Positions 43,948 to 51,596 of a DNA stretch of 64,000 nt are shown one piece after another. The stretch comes from Chenggangzhangella methanolivorans (GTDB lineage: Bacteria; Pseudomonadota; Alphaproteobacteria; Rhizobiales; Methylopilaceae), in contig NZ_CP081869.1 of the NCBI RefSeq assembly GCF_019797865.1, positions 2,567,501 to 2,631,500 of the forward strand. Direction: 5' to 3'. The position numbers and the translations under genes are program-made. The notes below the pieces were generated by a model. That model did not search any database. It was given only the letters and a program-made list of their open reading frames with translations, and was not told the DNA's origin. Each line of letters opens with the position of its first letter. The stretch's first letter is position 1.

Positions 43948-44103
43948 CTAGCCAGGGTTCACCGTAGGTCCGCCCTGCGGCAGCGGTTCAGTCACCTCAT
44001 CCTTGTTGAGCAAGAGAGCGGAGGCTCCGACCGCAAGCGCCACGACGAAGGCCAGCATGAAGGCAAGTGGCTTCCATTTGGTCTGAGACTTCTGCTCGAT
44101 CAT
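43948..44103 (-). CDS. Single-pass membrane microprotein
   Basis: 51 aa from ATG 44103 (GGAGCC upstream): MIEQKSQTKWKPLAFMLAFV, one TM segment to about residue 32, then a short acidic periplasmic tail with PLPQGGPTVNPG. Too short for a known family. Same plan as 15969-16118. Confidence 0.5.
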   Translation of the reverse strand: MIEQKSQTKWKPLAFMLAFVVALAVGASALLLNKDEVTEPLPQGGPTVNPG

Positions 44104-44319
44104 TCTCGGCTCCTTACGCATTCGAGAGCTAAGCGCTTGGAGCCACGCGTGGTTCCGACAGTGCGCGTGTTTCGGGCGGACCAGAAAGGCGGCAACTCAA
44201 AGGACACACCGATACCAAACATGCGGCTACAACTTGACGGCAATGGGATACCCGGGGATCTATCCGATCAGTTGAGTAGCGGTCCGGCGCATCCGGCAAA
44301 ATTCTTAGAGTTTTCAAAC

Positions 44320-44985
44320 ATGAAGTCGAAGCTTGCTCTCATCGGCGGCGCGCTGCTGCTGTCGACGTCGGCCTACGCGGCAGACCTCCCCATGGAAGCC
44401 GCTCCGGCAATCGTGGCGGTCCCGTCCTTCAGCTGGACCGGCGGCTATGTCGGCGCCCAGGTCGGATACGCCTGGGGCGACGCCAACTTCCGCGCGGCCG
44501 GCGGCAGCCTCAGCGCCAAGCCCAAGGGTTGGATGGTCGGCGGCTATGCTGGTTACAACATTCAGCTCGACAACTCGCCGCTCGTGCTCGGCATCGAGAC
44601 TGACTTCAACTGGGCCGACATCGACCGCACGCGCGGCGCGTTCGGCGCGTCCGCGAAGACCCAGACCGACTGGACCGGCGCCACTCGCGCTCGCGTCGGC
44701 TTCGCTGTCGACCGCGTCCTCTTCTATGCAGCGGGCGGCGTCGCTTATGCGGATCGCGAAGTGAAGGTCCGCGCCGGTCGGCTTGGCGCCAAGGACAACA
44801 AGACTGCGGTCGGTTGGACGATCGGCGGCGGCGTCGAGTCGGCTGTGACCGACAACGTCGTGGTCCGCGCTGAGTATCGCTACACCGATCTCGGCAAGGA
44901 CACCTTCCGCCTGGCCGGCGTTCCGGTCCGCAGCAAGTACGAGCACCGCGTGATGGCGGGCGTCGCCTACAAGTTCGGCTGGTAA
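44320..44985 (+). CDS. Outer-membrane beta-barrel protein, copy 2 (intact)
   Basis: 221 aa from ATG 44320. Signal peptide MKSKLALIGGALLLSTSAYA, 8-strand Omp25/RopB-like barrel, ending with HRVMAGVAYKFGW and the C-terminal aromatic required for BAM insertion. Differs from copy 1 mainly at third codon positions. Upstream (from ~44216) and downstream DNA are also duplicated. Surface-exposed structural/adhesion-type role is typical of the family. Confidence 0.92.
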   Translation: MKSKLALIGGALLLSTSAYAADLPMEAAPAIVAVPSFSWTGGYVGAQVGYAWGDANFRAAGGSLSAKPKGWMVGGYAGYNIQLDNSPLVLGIETDFNWADIDRTRGAFGASAKTQTDWTGATRARVGFAVDRVLFYAAGGVAYADREVKVRAGRLGAKDNKTAVGWTIGGGVESAVTDNVVVRAEYRYTDLGKDTFRLAGVPVRSKYEHRVMAGVAYKFGW

Positions 44986-45051
44986 CGGCTAGCCGACGTT
45001 CGAACGAACCCGTTGTTGGTTCGTTGGTCCCGCAAGTTCGATGCGAAGAGC

Positions 45052-45091
45052 TCCCGCCCCGCTGGCCCATAAAGGTCGGCGGGGCGGTTTT
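45052..45091 (+). terminator. Terminator downstream of OMP copy 2
   Basis: CCCGCCCCGC - 18 nt - GCGGGGCGG then TTTTC; same block as 19400-19439. Confidence 0.8.
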
Positions 45092-45095
45092 CGCT

Positions 45096-45289
45096 TCAAG
45101 CCTGCGAGTTGATCTCGGCCAACGGCTCCTCACCATCCATCAGCAATGTGATGTGAGCCTCGACAAACGCTCTATTGAGTTCAAGGAGCCGCAAAGACGC
45201 CTGGGCCACTGCGGTGGCGCCCTGCCGGGCGTGAAGCCGCTCCAAAGCCTTCCGCTGCCTCTCAATGCGCCTATCGAGATCTGCGAGCT
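45096..45289 (-). pseudogene. Coiled-coil protein paralogue, 5' end cut by ISL3 element
   Basis: C-terminal ~64 residues of the same protein as 19444-19674 (ending AEINSQA instead of VEANSKA). Alignment stops exactly at 45289, where the ISL3 inverted repeat begins; the start codon region is gone and is not found beyond the other IS end. Confidence 0.75.
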
Positions 45290-47040
45290 GTCAATCGGCG
45301 CTGAACTTTGACCCCTTATCGGCGTCCAATGTTGGGTCTGACGCATTTTCGATGATGCGCGACGGGATCATCCGGCACCAATAAGGCGGGCCTCGAGCAG
45401 GTCGAGCTTGGCGCGACCGTACATCTGGCGCTTGATGAGCTTGAGCTTTGTGATCTGGCCCTCGGTCTGTCCGTTGGACCAGGGCTCGCCCAGGGCCGCT
45501 CGGACGGCGGCTTGGTCCCGGACCACGCCACGCGTAAATGAGCCGAGCAGGCTGGGCGAAGCGTCTGCGATCCAGGGATCGAGCTCCTGCGCGGCGTGGC
45601 GCCGGACCATCGCGTGGAAGCGGTCGAGCAGGACGCGCGCCTTCGCAAGTTCCGGCGCTGCCGCTTCGATCGACGCGACGAGGATCGCGTCGCCTTTGGT
45701 GAGCCGGTCGCGTTCAATCGTCATCGCCTTGGCGATGGTCTTCGCCGACGGCGCCCGTTGCAGTTGGCGAAGGCCTTTGGCTTCCGACCTCCTGCGTCTG
45801 GTCGCCCATTCTGTCACGACGCGGAGAGAGCCCTGGAAGCCGCGCCGCCGAAGACGCCGCCACAGCTCTGCGCCGTTGGCGCAGCCTTCGGTCCATTCGG
45901 CGGCCAGGACCGGCAACCAGGCTTCGAGCGAGCTTTGTCGCGTTCGGAAGGCGTCGCCGTGCTCGCCACGCAGGATCCTACGCACCGTGCCGCGTGCGAG
46001 CGCCGCCCGCCGGGCGATCGCCTTGATCGACAGTCCCTCGCGCGCCATGCTGAGAACGGCTTCGTCGGCTCTCGCGCGGCGCAGATAGCCCTCATACTGC
46101 AGCCGCTCCGCGACCGTCAGCAGCTTCGGATCGATGCGCGTCGCGCCGAGCGTCCGGCGGATCGGCGTCATGGCGGCGCGGACGGCGTTTAGGAAGGCGG
46201 CGCTGGCGTTCTCCATCAGATGCCAGCGGTCCGCGACCTGGACGGCATGGGGCAGAACTCGCGCCGCCGCCTCGCCATAGCCTCCTCCGCGGTCGCGGGC
46301 GACGACGGCGATACCGGAATGATCGCCGAGCCACGCAGCGACGGTCGCGATCTCTCGATCAGGCAACAGAGCGACAGGACGCCGGCGTTCGAGATCGACG
46401 ACGATTGATCCGTAGCGGCAGTTGCGCCGGAACGCCCAGTCATCGACACCGACGACGCGCAGCGGAGCGTCTGGCCTCATCGTTCGCCTTCGCACGACCC
46501 TCAGCAGCGTGTCGTTGCTGACCGGCAGCATGAGCCGCCGGGCGAGGCCGGCTCCCGGCCGCCCACCCAGCGCAAGGCCCAGATGATGGACAACGGTCTC
46601 CAGCCGCTCGACCCGGCGGGCTCCACGCCCCAGGACACCGGCGAAGGGCTCGCCGAAGATCCGGCGCGGGCACCGCGCCTGCTCACAGACAAACCGCCGC
46701 GCCGTCAGGCGTAGCCGAACGGGACGCCCACCGAAGGGTAGGTCCGCGACCCGGCGGACATAGCGGCTGTGGATCCGCCGCGCTGGCGAAGAGCAGAGAG
46801 GGCACCGGGCGATCACCGCCGGCGATCGGACGCAAACCTCGATCGCGTCCGCTTCAACCGTCACCCGGTCCACGATAAGACCGGCCGGCGCCAACGCGTT
46901 CGTTCGAAAGCCAAAGGCCATGACGGTCCTCCTCCGCAAGGGAGGCGAAAGCCACCAGCCAACTTCATCGAGAATGAGTCAGACCCAAAATTGGACGCCG
47001 ATCCCCCGACCTACGGGGTCAAAATTCCACGCCGGATCAC
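45290..47040 (-). mobile_element. ISL3-family insertion sequence
   Basis: 1751 bp with 26-bp imperfect inverted repeats: left GTCAATCGGCGCTGAACTTT-GACCCC, right (other strand) GTGATCCGGCGTGGAATTTT-GACCCC. A second pair (GGCGTCCAATNTTGGGTCTG) follows inside each end. Expected 8-bp duplications are absent (TGCGAGCT against ACACCACA). Confidence 0.88.
45368..46921 (-). CDS. ISL3-family transposase
   Basis: 517 aa from ATG 46921 (MAFGFRTNALAPAGLIVDRV); six more residues if an upstream start is used. N-terminal zf-ISL3 zinc finger (CPLCSSPARRIHSRYVRRVA and CEQARCP), HTH, then DDE core: first Asp in VVGVDDWAFRRNCRYG, second in VARDRGGGY, with QVADRWHLMENASAAF between, and Glu in the C-terminal part. 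Full length for the family. Confidence 0.92.
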   Translation of the reverse strand: MAFGFRTNALAPAGLIVDRVTVEADAIEVCVRSPAVIARCPLCSSPARRIHSRYVRRVADLPFGGRPVRLRLTARRFVCEQARCPRRIFGEPFAGVLGRGARRVERLETVVHHLGLALGGRPGAGLARRLMLPVSNDTLLRVVRRRTMRPDAPLRVVGVDDWAFRRNCRYGSIVVDLERRRPVALLPDREIATVAAWLGDHSGIAVVARDRGGGYGEAAARVLPHAVQVADRWHLMENASAAFLNAVRAAMTPIRRTLGATRIDPKLLTVAERLQYEGYLRRARADEAVLSMAREGLSIKAIARRAALARGTVRRILRGEHGDAFRTRQSSLEAWLPVLAAEWTEGCANGAELWRRLRRRGFQGSLRVVTEWATRRRRSEAKGLRQLQRAPSAKTIAKAMTIERDRLTKGDAILVASIEAAAPELAKARVLLDRFHAMVRRHAAQELDPWIADASPSLLGSFTRGVVRDQAAVRAALGEPWSNGQTEGQITKLKLIKRQMYGRAKLDLLEARLIGAG

Positions 47041-47109
47041 ACACCACAAACGTGGACGGACATATCCACGTGTATGCTCAGCGCGATTGAGGGCTAGCCC
47101 CGCCTCCCT

Positions 47110-47400
47110 TTAAAGTGGCGACGACACACTCGGCACACCTACGCCCACCATCGAGGCAGTGACCTCGGTGAGCCGCACGTTGATCAGCTTCATGATCATC
47201 GCCGAATGGTCCTGAGATCCGACGATCGACCGCGCTTCGCGATGGAGCTTTTGAAGCGCGTCGTACCTGTCGGAGGCGCTTCCCCCGACCGCTTCGATAT
47301 AAGCGTCCAGTGCTTGGGCGCACGTGCGCCTGCCCTCGTCCCCGTCCGCCCAGGCGGCAACAGCAAAGACCGCAAGCGTCCCATCGATGTCAGCGGCCAT
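47110..47400 (-). CDS. Hypothetical protein, distant member of the three-copy family
   Basis: 96 aa from ATG 47400 (MAADIDGTLAVFAVAAWADG). Pattern LAVFAVAA...AxxALDAYIEA and a C-terminal helix resemble 8656-8958 and 52043-52324, at lower similarity. The terminator-like repeat at 47467 lies upstream of its start. Confidence 0.4.
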   Translation of the reverse strand: MAADIDGTLAVFAVAAWADGDEGRRTCAQALDAYIEAVGGSASDRYDALQKLHREARSIVGSQDHSAMIMKLINVRLTEVTASMVGVGVPSVSSPL

Positions 47401-47942
47401 TGCCGGCAGTGTCCCCGCGAAGTTTTGGGGACCGTATCTGACTGCCCTCAGCGTCGCCAGCGCAGCAAAAAGCCCGACGCACGGTGACGGGCGCGTCGGG
47501 CTCTTCAAGGCGAAACGATACGGGGAGGTACGTTTCGAGAGCTATACGCGCGAGCGATGTGATCGGTTCCGGGGCGCTGGATGAGGCCCGCCGAGAGGAA
47601 TCGGGGGAAACCCTCGGCGGGCCCGCGGGACGCTCTCTCCCTAGCTCGTTTCGGCGAGAAACTTCTATCAGGGCGCGCATGAAAAAGCCCGACGCATGGG
47701 ACGCATCGGAGCGATTATGTAGCTCGCAAACAGACTGCCGGCTGACTGTCGGATGACAGGTTCGTGAACCCCACCTGCATCTTAGAATTATCTTATGTTC
47801 ATCACGGATGCGGTAGGATCGCGGTGCTTCGGGTGGCCCCCGCCAGGAAAAGGCGCTGGACAGGTTTCCGCCCCTCTCTGTCCAGACAACTGAAGCATGG
47901 CCCGGTCGCTGGGGAGCGGTCGGGCCGCTCTTGCAGAGCGGC
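47401..47942. other. 540 bases with hairpin repeats and no clear gene
   Basis: It contains the two-part repeat (hairpin 47467-47504, box ~47541), a perfect 11-bp stem GGCCCGCCGAG...CTCGGCGGGCC (47585-47623) and a degenerate repeat copy at 47682-47710. Open frames cross all of these hairpins and are not credible. Confidence 0.5.
47467..47504. repeat. AAAAGCCCGACG hairpin repeat with downstream box
   Basis: AAAAAGCCCGACGCA - 9 nt - GCGCGTCGGGCTCTTC, with CTATACGCGCGAG 37 nt further on (~47541). Same organisation as 25158, 27123 and 48609. Confidence 0.6.
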
Positions 47943-48155
47943 TCACGCCGCCGGCTCGGAGATTTGACCTTTTTCAGCTTCAACAAGTAGCTGGAGCAAA
48001 GCAAGAGCCTCGTCCCCGATCTCGAAGACCGTCAGCATCACTCCGACAGCGCCTTGCTGCATAAGATCCCGAAAAATCGAAAGCGCCTCGACAGCACTTT
48101 CGCAGCCCACCTCGTGCTCGACGCCGAGGGGCCCATGTGTGATCACGAACGACAT
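47943..48155 (-). CDS. Small hypothetical protein
   Basis: 70 aa (MSFVITHGPLGVEHEVGCES): beta-hairpin start and helical remainder (ALSIFRDLMQQGAVGVMLTV). No family recognised; plausible codon use. Confidence 0.5.
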   Translation of the reverse strand: MSFVITHGPLGVEHEVGCESAVEALSIFRDLMQQGAVGVMLTVFEIGDEALALLQLLVEAEKGQISEPAA

Positions 48156-48240
48156 GGCGCGTAGTTAACGAGTGATAATTCACTCTACCATAACGATTGC
48201 GACATGGCTGGCATACCACCGGTCGCGTAGGGAAAACTAC

Positions 48241-48483
48241 CTAGCGCTTAGGATGGCGACTGCTCTCTGACGACGAATTCAAGCTGAAAAGTACCGTGCC
48301 GCTGTCATCGGTGACGTCCAGGCGCCACTCTTCGCCAAGGCTTTCCCGATCTTCAGCTTCGTCGAGCAGCACGCCCGCGTATTTCATGGCCTCACGACGG
48401 GCGGACCTGATATCCGGTAGGTCTATGCCCACACTGTCGGGGATTTCCACACCGTCATGTACGTTGAAATGGTAGCGCGGCAC
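48241..48483 (-). CDS. DUF6894-type small protein
   Basis: 80 aa from GTG 48483 (MPRYHFNVHDGVEIPDSVGI). The PRYxFxxxDG...D.xGxxLpd.xxARxxAxxxA pattern (here DLPDIRSARREAMKYAGVLL) is that of the small DUF6894 proteins frequent in Bradyrhizobium and Methylobacterium. Function unknown. Confidence 0.75.
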   Translation of the reverse strand: MPRYHFNVHDGVEIPDSVGIDLPDIRSARREAMKYAGVLLDEAEDRESLGEEWRLDVTDDSGTVLFSLNSSSESSRHPKR

Positions 48484-48608
48484 ATGCGTCTCCCGCGTCA
48501 ATGACCGTGAGCGCGAAGCCCTCAGCCGTCGATGCCCAAACGAGTGATTTTCGCCGATACACGTGATGGCTAGGGGTTGCTGACTAGTCAACCACGCAGG
48601 GCGCAACA

Positions 48609-48646
48609 GAAAGCCCGACGCGAAGATGGCTGACGCGCCGGGCTTC
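48609..48646 (-). repeat. AAAGCCCGACG hairpin repeat with downstream box
   Basis: AGAAAGCCCGACGCG - 10 nt - GACGCGCCGGGCTTCTC, then TTAGACGCGCGGGCGGGGCG at ~48687. Read on - it lies ~90 nt beyond the stop of 48734-48919 and could terminate it. Confidence 0.6.
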
Positions 48647-48733
48647 TCATTGGGAGTTTGCAGCGGGGACTAAAGCCGCCGCACTCGTTAGACGCGCGGG
48701 CGGGGCGATGGGTTCCCGGCCTTACGTCGGCGA

Positions 48734-48919
48734 CTAAGCCTCTTCGGAATCTTCCAGCGCCGGCGGCTCCCGATCATCGTCGGCGCTTCCCGGCTCGGCT
48801 TCCTTCCGCGCCTTGGCATCGGTGGCCGCAGCCGCCTTGTCTCCACCGCCGACTTCAACGCCAGCTTTCTCTTTCGGCTTGGACGTATCTGTTCCGTAGA
48901 CCGATGGCTGGTCGTTCAT
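48734..48919 (-). CDS. Small disordered acidic protein
   Basis: 61 aa from ATG 48919 with GAGGAG 8 nt upstream (MNDQPSVYGTDTSKPKEKAG). Lys/Ala/Glu-rich, disordered, ending REPPALEDSEEA. No fold expected. Confidence 0.5.
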   Translation of the reverse strand: MNDQPSVYGTDTSKPKEKAGVEVGGGDKAAAATDAKARKEAEPGSADDDREPPALEDSEEA

Positions 48920-49233
48920 ATCAAGCTCCTCGATTCGCCGGATCGCGCTGTTCTTCCGCGTAGACACGCTCGGCTCCGCGATCGGCAACGTCACGTTTGG
49001 CTGGCGTCATATTCTGGCGGCTCTTGAACGCGGCGTAGGCGATCGTGATGCCCAGCAGACTCACGCCAAGAACTGTCATCAAAAGCCAAAGGTCTCCACA
49101 CCGGGGGCCATGTCACTCTCCTCAATTAAGTCTCGATAGGAGAAGGCCCGCGGGCGCGAAATGTTCCGACGCTATCAGCGGAACGAATTTTCCTCGGTTC
49201 TGTTAAGCCAGCATCGCAGCACGGAACCACCAT

Positions 49234-49449
49234 ATGACCGCGCGCCTTGACTATCTTTCCATTGAGTCAGTCTGCGCGCTCAAGGCGGTGGAGTCGCACT
49301 GGCTGAACGGGGTCGACGCTGTTCTGCGAGATCTTGAGGACGAAGGCCTAATTGAGTGGTCAGAGCGCGCGTGGGCGCTCACCGAGGCAGGCAAGTTTGC
49401 GATCGATCGCAACACCGATCCCCGATCGGGCAGCGTGCTCCGTGCCTAG
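49234..49449 (+). CDS. Small winged-helix-like protein 1
   Basis: 71 aa (MTARLDYLSIESVCALKAVE). The end ALTEAGKFAIDR after GLIEWSERAW resembles the wing of MarR/PadR-like wHTH domains (L.LT..G...). Tandem relative of 49476-49715. Role unknown. Confidence 0.5.
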   Translation: MTARLDYLSIESVCALKAVESHWLNGVDAVLRDLEDEGLIEWSERAWALTEAGKFAIDRNTDPRSGSVLRA

Positions 49450-49475
49450 GACCGAATTCTCGGGAGAAACGCCAC

Positions 49476-49715
49476 ATGGTTGATACGCGAACGCTGTCGC
49501 CTGAAGGCGTCGCGATCTTGGAAACCCTGATGAAGGGTGCCGGCAGCCCCCTTTTGTCCGACAGCGTTCTTCGCGCTGTGGAAAGCACCGGCCTGATCCA
49601 ACGCCAAGGCAATAACTGGCTGCTGACCGAGGATGGTTTGCGTTCCGTCGATGAAGCGCGAGAGCGGCTCCAGAATGGCCCGCAAGTCAGCCATGGAACT
49701 GGACAGCCGCGTTAG
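49476..49715 (+). CDS. Small winged-helix-like protein 2
   Basis: 79 aa from ATG 49476 (MVDTRTLSPEGVAILETLMK). It shares with the preceding gene the order 'V[LE].[LV].STGLI....NWLLTEDG', suggesting a tandem duplication of a minimal wHTH. 26 nt separate the two genes. Confidence 0.5.
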   Translation: MVDTRTLSPEGVAILETLMKGAGSPLLSDSVLRAVESTGLIQRQGNNWLLTEDGLRSVDEARERLQNGPQVSHGTGQPR

Positions 49716-49793
49716 CGCGCGTAGGGCGACCGTGAGCCGCTGAGCCAACTACCCAAATCTCGGTGATCAGAAAAAGACAGATGGTCTGCACGA

Positions 49794-50015
49794 TCAGAGC
49801 AAGCTGCGGACAAATGGAATGAATCCGCCGTGCTTCTGAGCGGTGGCGTTCACCTGGTCATAAATGCCTGCAGCCCTTGCATCCTCACCAAGGCGCGCAG
49901 CCGCCCTTGAGATGCAACTCTCGCGGCACGTCGTGGCCGTCTCTTTTCGCGCGGCCGCAAGCGCTCTGGTCGCCCACTCGTTTAAAAAGCGATTCAGCTC
50001 GATCTCTTGGTTCAT
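49794..50015 (-). CDS. Hypothetical helical protein
   Basis: 73 aa from Met 50015 (MNQEIELNRFLNEWATRALA); helical with two Cys (TTCRESCISRAA). The frame extends 8 codons upstream. Overlaps the tail of the membrane microprotein frame below. Confidence 0.4.
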   Translation of the reverse strand: MNQEIELNRFLNEWATRALAAARKETATTCRESCISRAAARLGEDARAAGIYDQVNATAQKHGGFIPFVRSLL

Positions 50016-50196
50016 CGTGTCCGCGGATCTCAGCGCCAACGGCCATCATAATTGAATGTGTCCGTCCGAACCAAGCGAACAGGCCCAAAACCAGAAACGT
50101 CCCTGTTATCGCAGCTACGATCAACCAACCACCTGCTCGTCTGGCAGGCTTTTCTTCTGTCGGAATGCTCGGGTCGTCCGGCCGATGATCCGTCAT
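49885..50196 (-). CDS. Single-pass membrane protein, C-terminus uncertain
   Basis: From ATG 50196 (MTDHRPDDPSIPTEEKPARR). One TM segment (GGWLIVAAITGTFLVLGLFA) follows, then FGRTHS. Beyond that the frame runs 65 codons through the gene at 49794-50015 and looks non-coding, so the true stop was probably lost to an indel near 50075; real size ~45-50 aa. Confidence 0.4.
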   Translation of the reverse strand: MTDHRPDDPSIPTEEKPARRAGGWLIVAAITGTFLVLGLFAWFGRTHSIMMAVGAEIRGHDEPRDRAESLFKRVGDQSACGRAKRDGHDVPRELHLKGGCAPW

Positions 50197-50210
50197 GTGA
50201 GAGGGAATGA

Positions 50211-50300
50211 CTAAAGCACTGTCATCCACATTAGCGTACAGAGCGCTGCAATGAGAACCGCTAGTCCCATGAAAAGAATAACGGGTCTACGAAGATGCAC
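50211..50300 (-). CDS. 29-aa single-pass membrane microprotein
   Basis: GTG-started (MHLRRPVILFMGLAVLIAAL then CTLMWMTVL): basic start and one TM helix. Lies 14 nt upstream of the start of the previous entry and reads in the same direction. Supported only by its hydrophobic pattern. Confidence 0.3.
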   Translation of the reverse strand: MHLRRPVILFMGLAVLIAALCTLMWMTVL

Positions 50301-50380
50301 CGCGCTGCCTCATTCGAGCTCCCGACCAAATGGGCAATTTGCGCCCGGGATCAAAACCAATGGCGCGCGATATGGTCGCC

Positions 50381-50611
50381 CTACGGTTGCGTGGCCGAGG
50401 GCGGATCGCTCGCCGGGATCGTTTCTTCCAGCTGCTTCTCAAGCTCTTCGTCCGGCGTCAGAGCCGCGCCCTTGCCAGAGGCGGCGGGATCATCGCCATC
50501 AATCTCCTTTTCCGCCTGATACCAGAATTGCTCGGAGGTCCCTTCCGGTTCACCCGCCTGAATCCAAAGCTCGTAGGCGCGCTGTTTGATACGGGTTTCT
50601 CGATGGCTCAT
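50381..50611 (-). CDS. DUF2934 domain protein, copy 2
   Basis: 76 aa from ATG 50611 (MSHRETRIKQRAYELWIQAG). Same as 16122-16352 apart from a few residues; divergent from the 66-aa protein in the same arrangement as at 16 kb, showing a block duplication. Confidence 0.8.
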   Translation of the reverse strand: MSHRETRIKQRAYELWIQAGEPEGTSEQFWYQAEKEIDGDDPAASGKGAALTPDEELEKQLEETIPASDPPSATQP

Positions 50612-50782
50612 TGCGGTGGCTCCCTCGACTGATCTCCGAGCGCATCGGGTCATCCGCGAAACACGCGCCTAGCACCTTCGTTCCACAGGCCGGCGATAGA
50701 ACTCACCAGACCGACAATCGTGATCCGCGCTGGAACGAACGGCCGCCAGTGCGCTTCCCTCCTCAGACCAAGGGAGGAACAC

Positions 50783-50983
50783 TTGGAATTTCGTGAGAAG
50801 TTGAAAGAGGATCTGGCGATTTTTCGGCAGCGCCTGATCTGGCTCGAGGACGGCACCATGCGGTCCTACGAATATTCCCGAGGCCAGCAGATGGACCGTG
50901 TTCCAGATGCGGTGGATTACACCAAGCGCATCATCGCCGAGATCGAAAAGTGCCTTGCGGAGCACTCGGACCGGTCAGGCTAG
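50783..50983 (+). CDS. Conserved 66-aa hypothetical protein, copy 2
   Basis: TTG start (GTG in copy 1) after GGGAGG: MEFREKLKEDLAIFRQRLIW, ending EKCLAEHSDRSG. Differs from copy 1 at about three residues (V/P, N/D, E/D). Confidence 0.7.
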   Translation: MEFREKLKEDLAIFRQRLIWLEDGTMRSYEYSRGQQMDRVPDAVDYTKRIIAEIEKCLAEHSDRSG

Positions 50984-50998
50984 TTCGTTCGGCCTCGT

Positions 50999-51221
50999 CA
51001 GCCCGCCAAGCCGGTGATCGAGGCTGGAGCGTCTTTCGCTAGCTCGCCGCTCGGCTTCTCCGCGTCATTTTCCGCCGCGCCCTTTGGAGGCGCTTCCTCT
51101 TCGTGCTGCGCTTCCTCGACTGCGTCGTCGCCGAGTGTCACCAAGCCTTGATGTTCTGCCCTTTCGGCGGCGTCGGCGTCTCTTCCGTTTCGATCGACGG
51201 TCGATCCTGATCGTCCAGCAT
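50999..51221 (-). pseudogene. Acidic disordered small protein, copy 3, frameshifted
   Basis: ATG 51221 gives MLDDQDRPSIETEETPTPPK then GQNIKAW and a stop. One A is missing relative to copy 1 (CACCAAAGCC became CACCAAGCC); the rest of the acidic tail can be followed in the shifted frame to about 51000. Confidence 0.75.
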
Positions 51222-51273
51222 GTCGGTCTCCATCACTCGATTCCGCGTCACTGATGAGCAGCAGATACGAGAA

Positions 51274-51295
51274 GCCCCGGCTTAAAAGCCGGGGC
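51274..51295 (-). terminator. Hairpin after the Ser/Thr-rich secreted protein
   Basis: Perfect 10-bp stem GCCCCGGCTT - 2 nt - AAGCCGGGGC, 20 nt past the stop of 51315-51596; only a weak U-run (TTCT). Confidence 0.6.
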
Positions 51296-51314
51296 CGCGT
51301 GATCCGGGTGAACG

Positions 51315-51596
51315 TTATTTGCTCGATCCCTTCGGAGTCTCGCTATGGCCGCGCAGGTCCTTGGCCTGATCGTTCGAGGTTCCCGCCGAAGTCGGCTTGT
51401 CGCCCTTGGTGTCCATGCCGGTAGACGTGCTCATTCCATCCTTATTGTCCGAACCGGTCTTGCCCTGCTGTTCCGACGAACTTGCGCCGGAGCTGGATGA
51501 CGCGTTGTTCTCAGTGCCGGTCGACTGAGCAAACGCGCCCGAAGCGGATGCGGCGACGAGCAGAGCAGCGGCGCTAAGCTTGAAAATATTGGACAT
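51315..51596 (-). CDS. Secreted Ser/Thr/Gly-rich low-complexity protein
   Basis: 93 aa from ATG 51596 with GGAGG 5 nt upstream. Signal peptide MSNIFKLSAAALLVAASASG (cleavage at AFA-Q), then a disordered S/G/T/D/K tail (SSSSGASSSEQQGKTGSDNK) ending RGHSETPKGSSK. Common small periplasmic/secreted type in Methylobacterium relatives; function unknown. Confidence 0.7.
   Translation of the reverse strand: MSNIFKLSAAALLVAASASGAFAQSTGTENNASSSSGASSSEQQGKTGSDNKDGMSTSTGMDTKGDKPTSAGTSNDQAKDLRGHSETPKGSSK

Noticed and set aside
45408-46192. Plus-strand frames of ~200 codons across the ISL3 transposase
   Set aside because: Arg/Ala-rich shadows of the intact transposase on the minus strand.
8997-48646. CRISPR array made of the AAAAGCCCGACG hairpins
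   Set aside because: Copies are kilobases apart, internally palindromic and terminator-like, with no regular spacers or cas genes.
49446-49748. Minus-strand frame of 100 codons over the small winged-helix gene
   Set aside because: The plus-strand gene has a sensible start, a tandem relative and a wing motif; the antisense frame has none.
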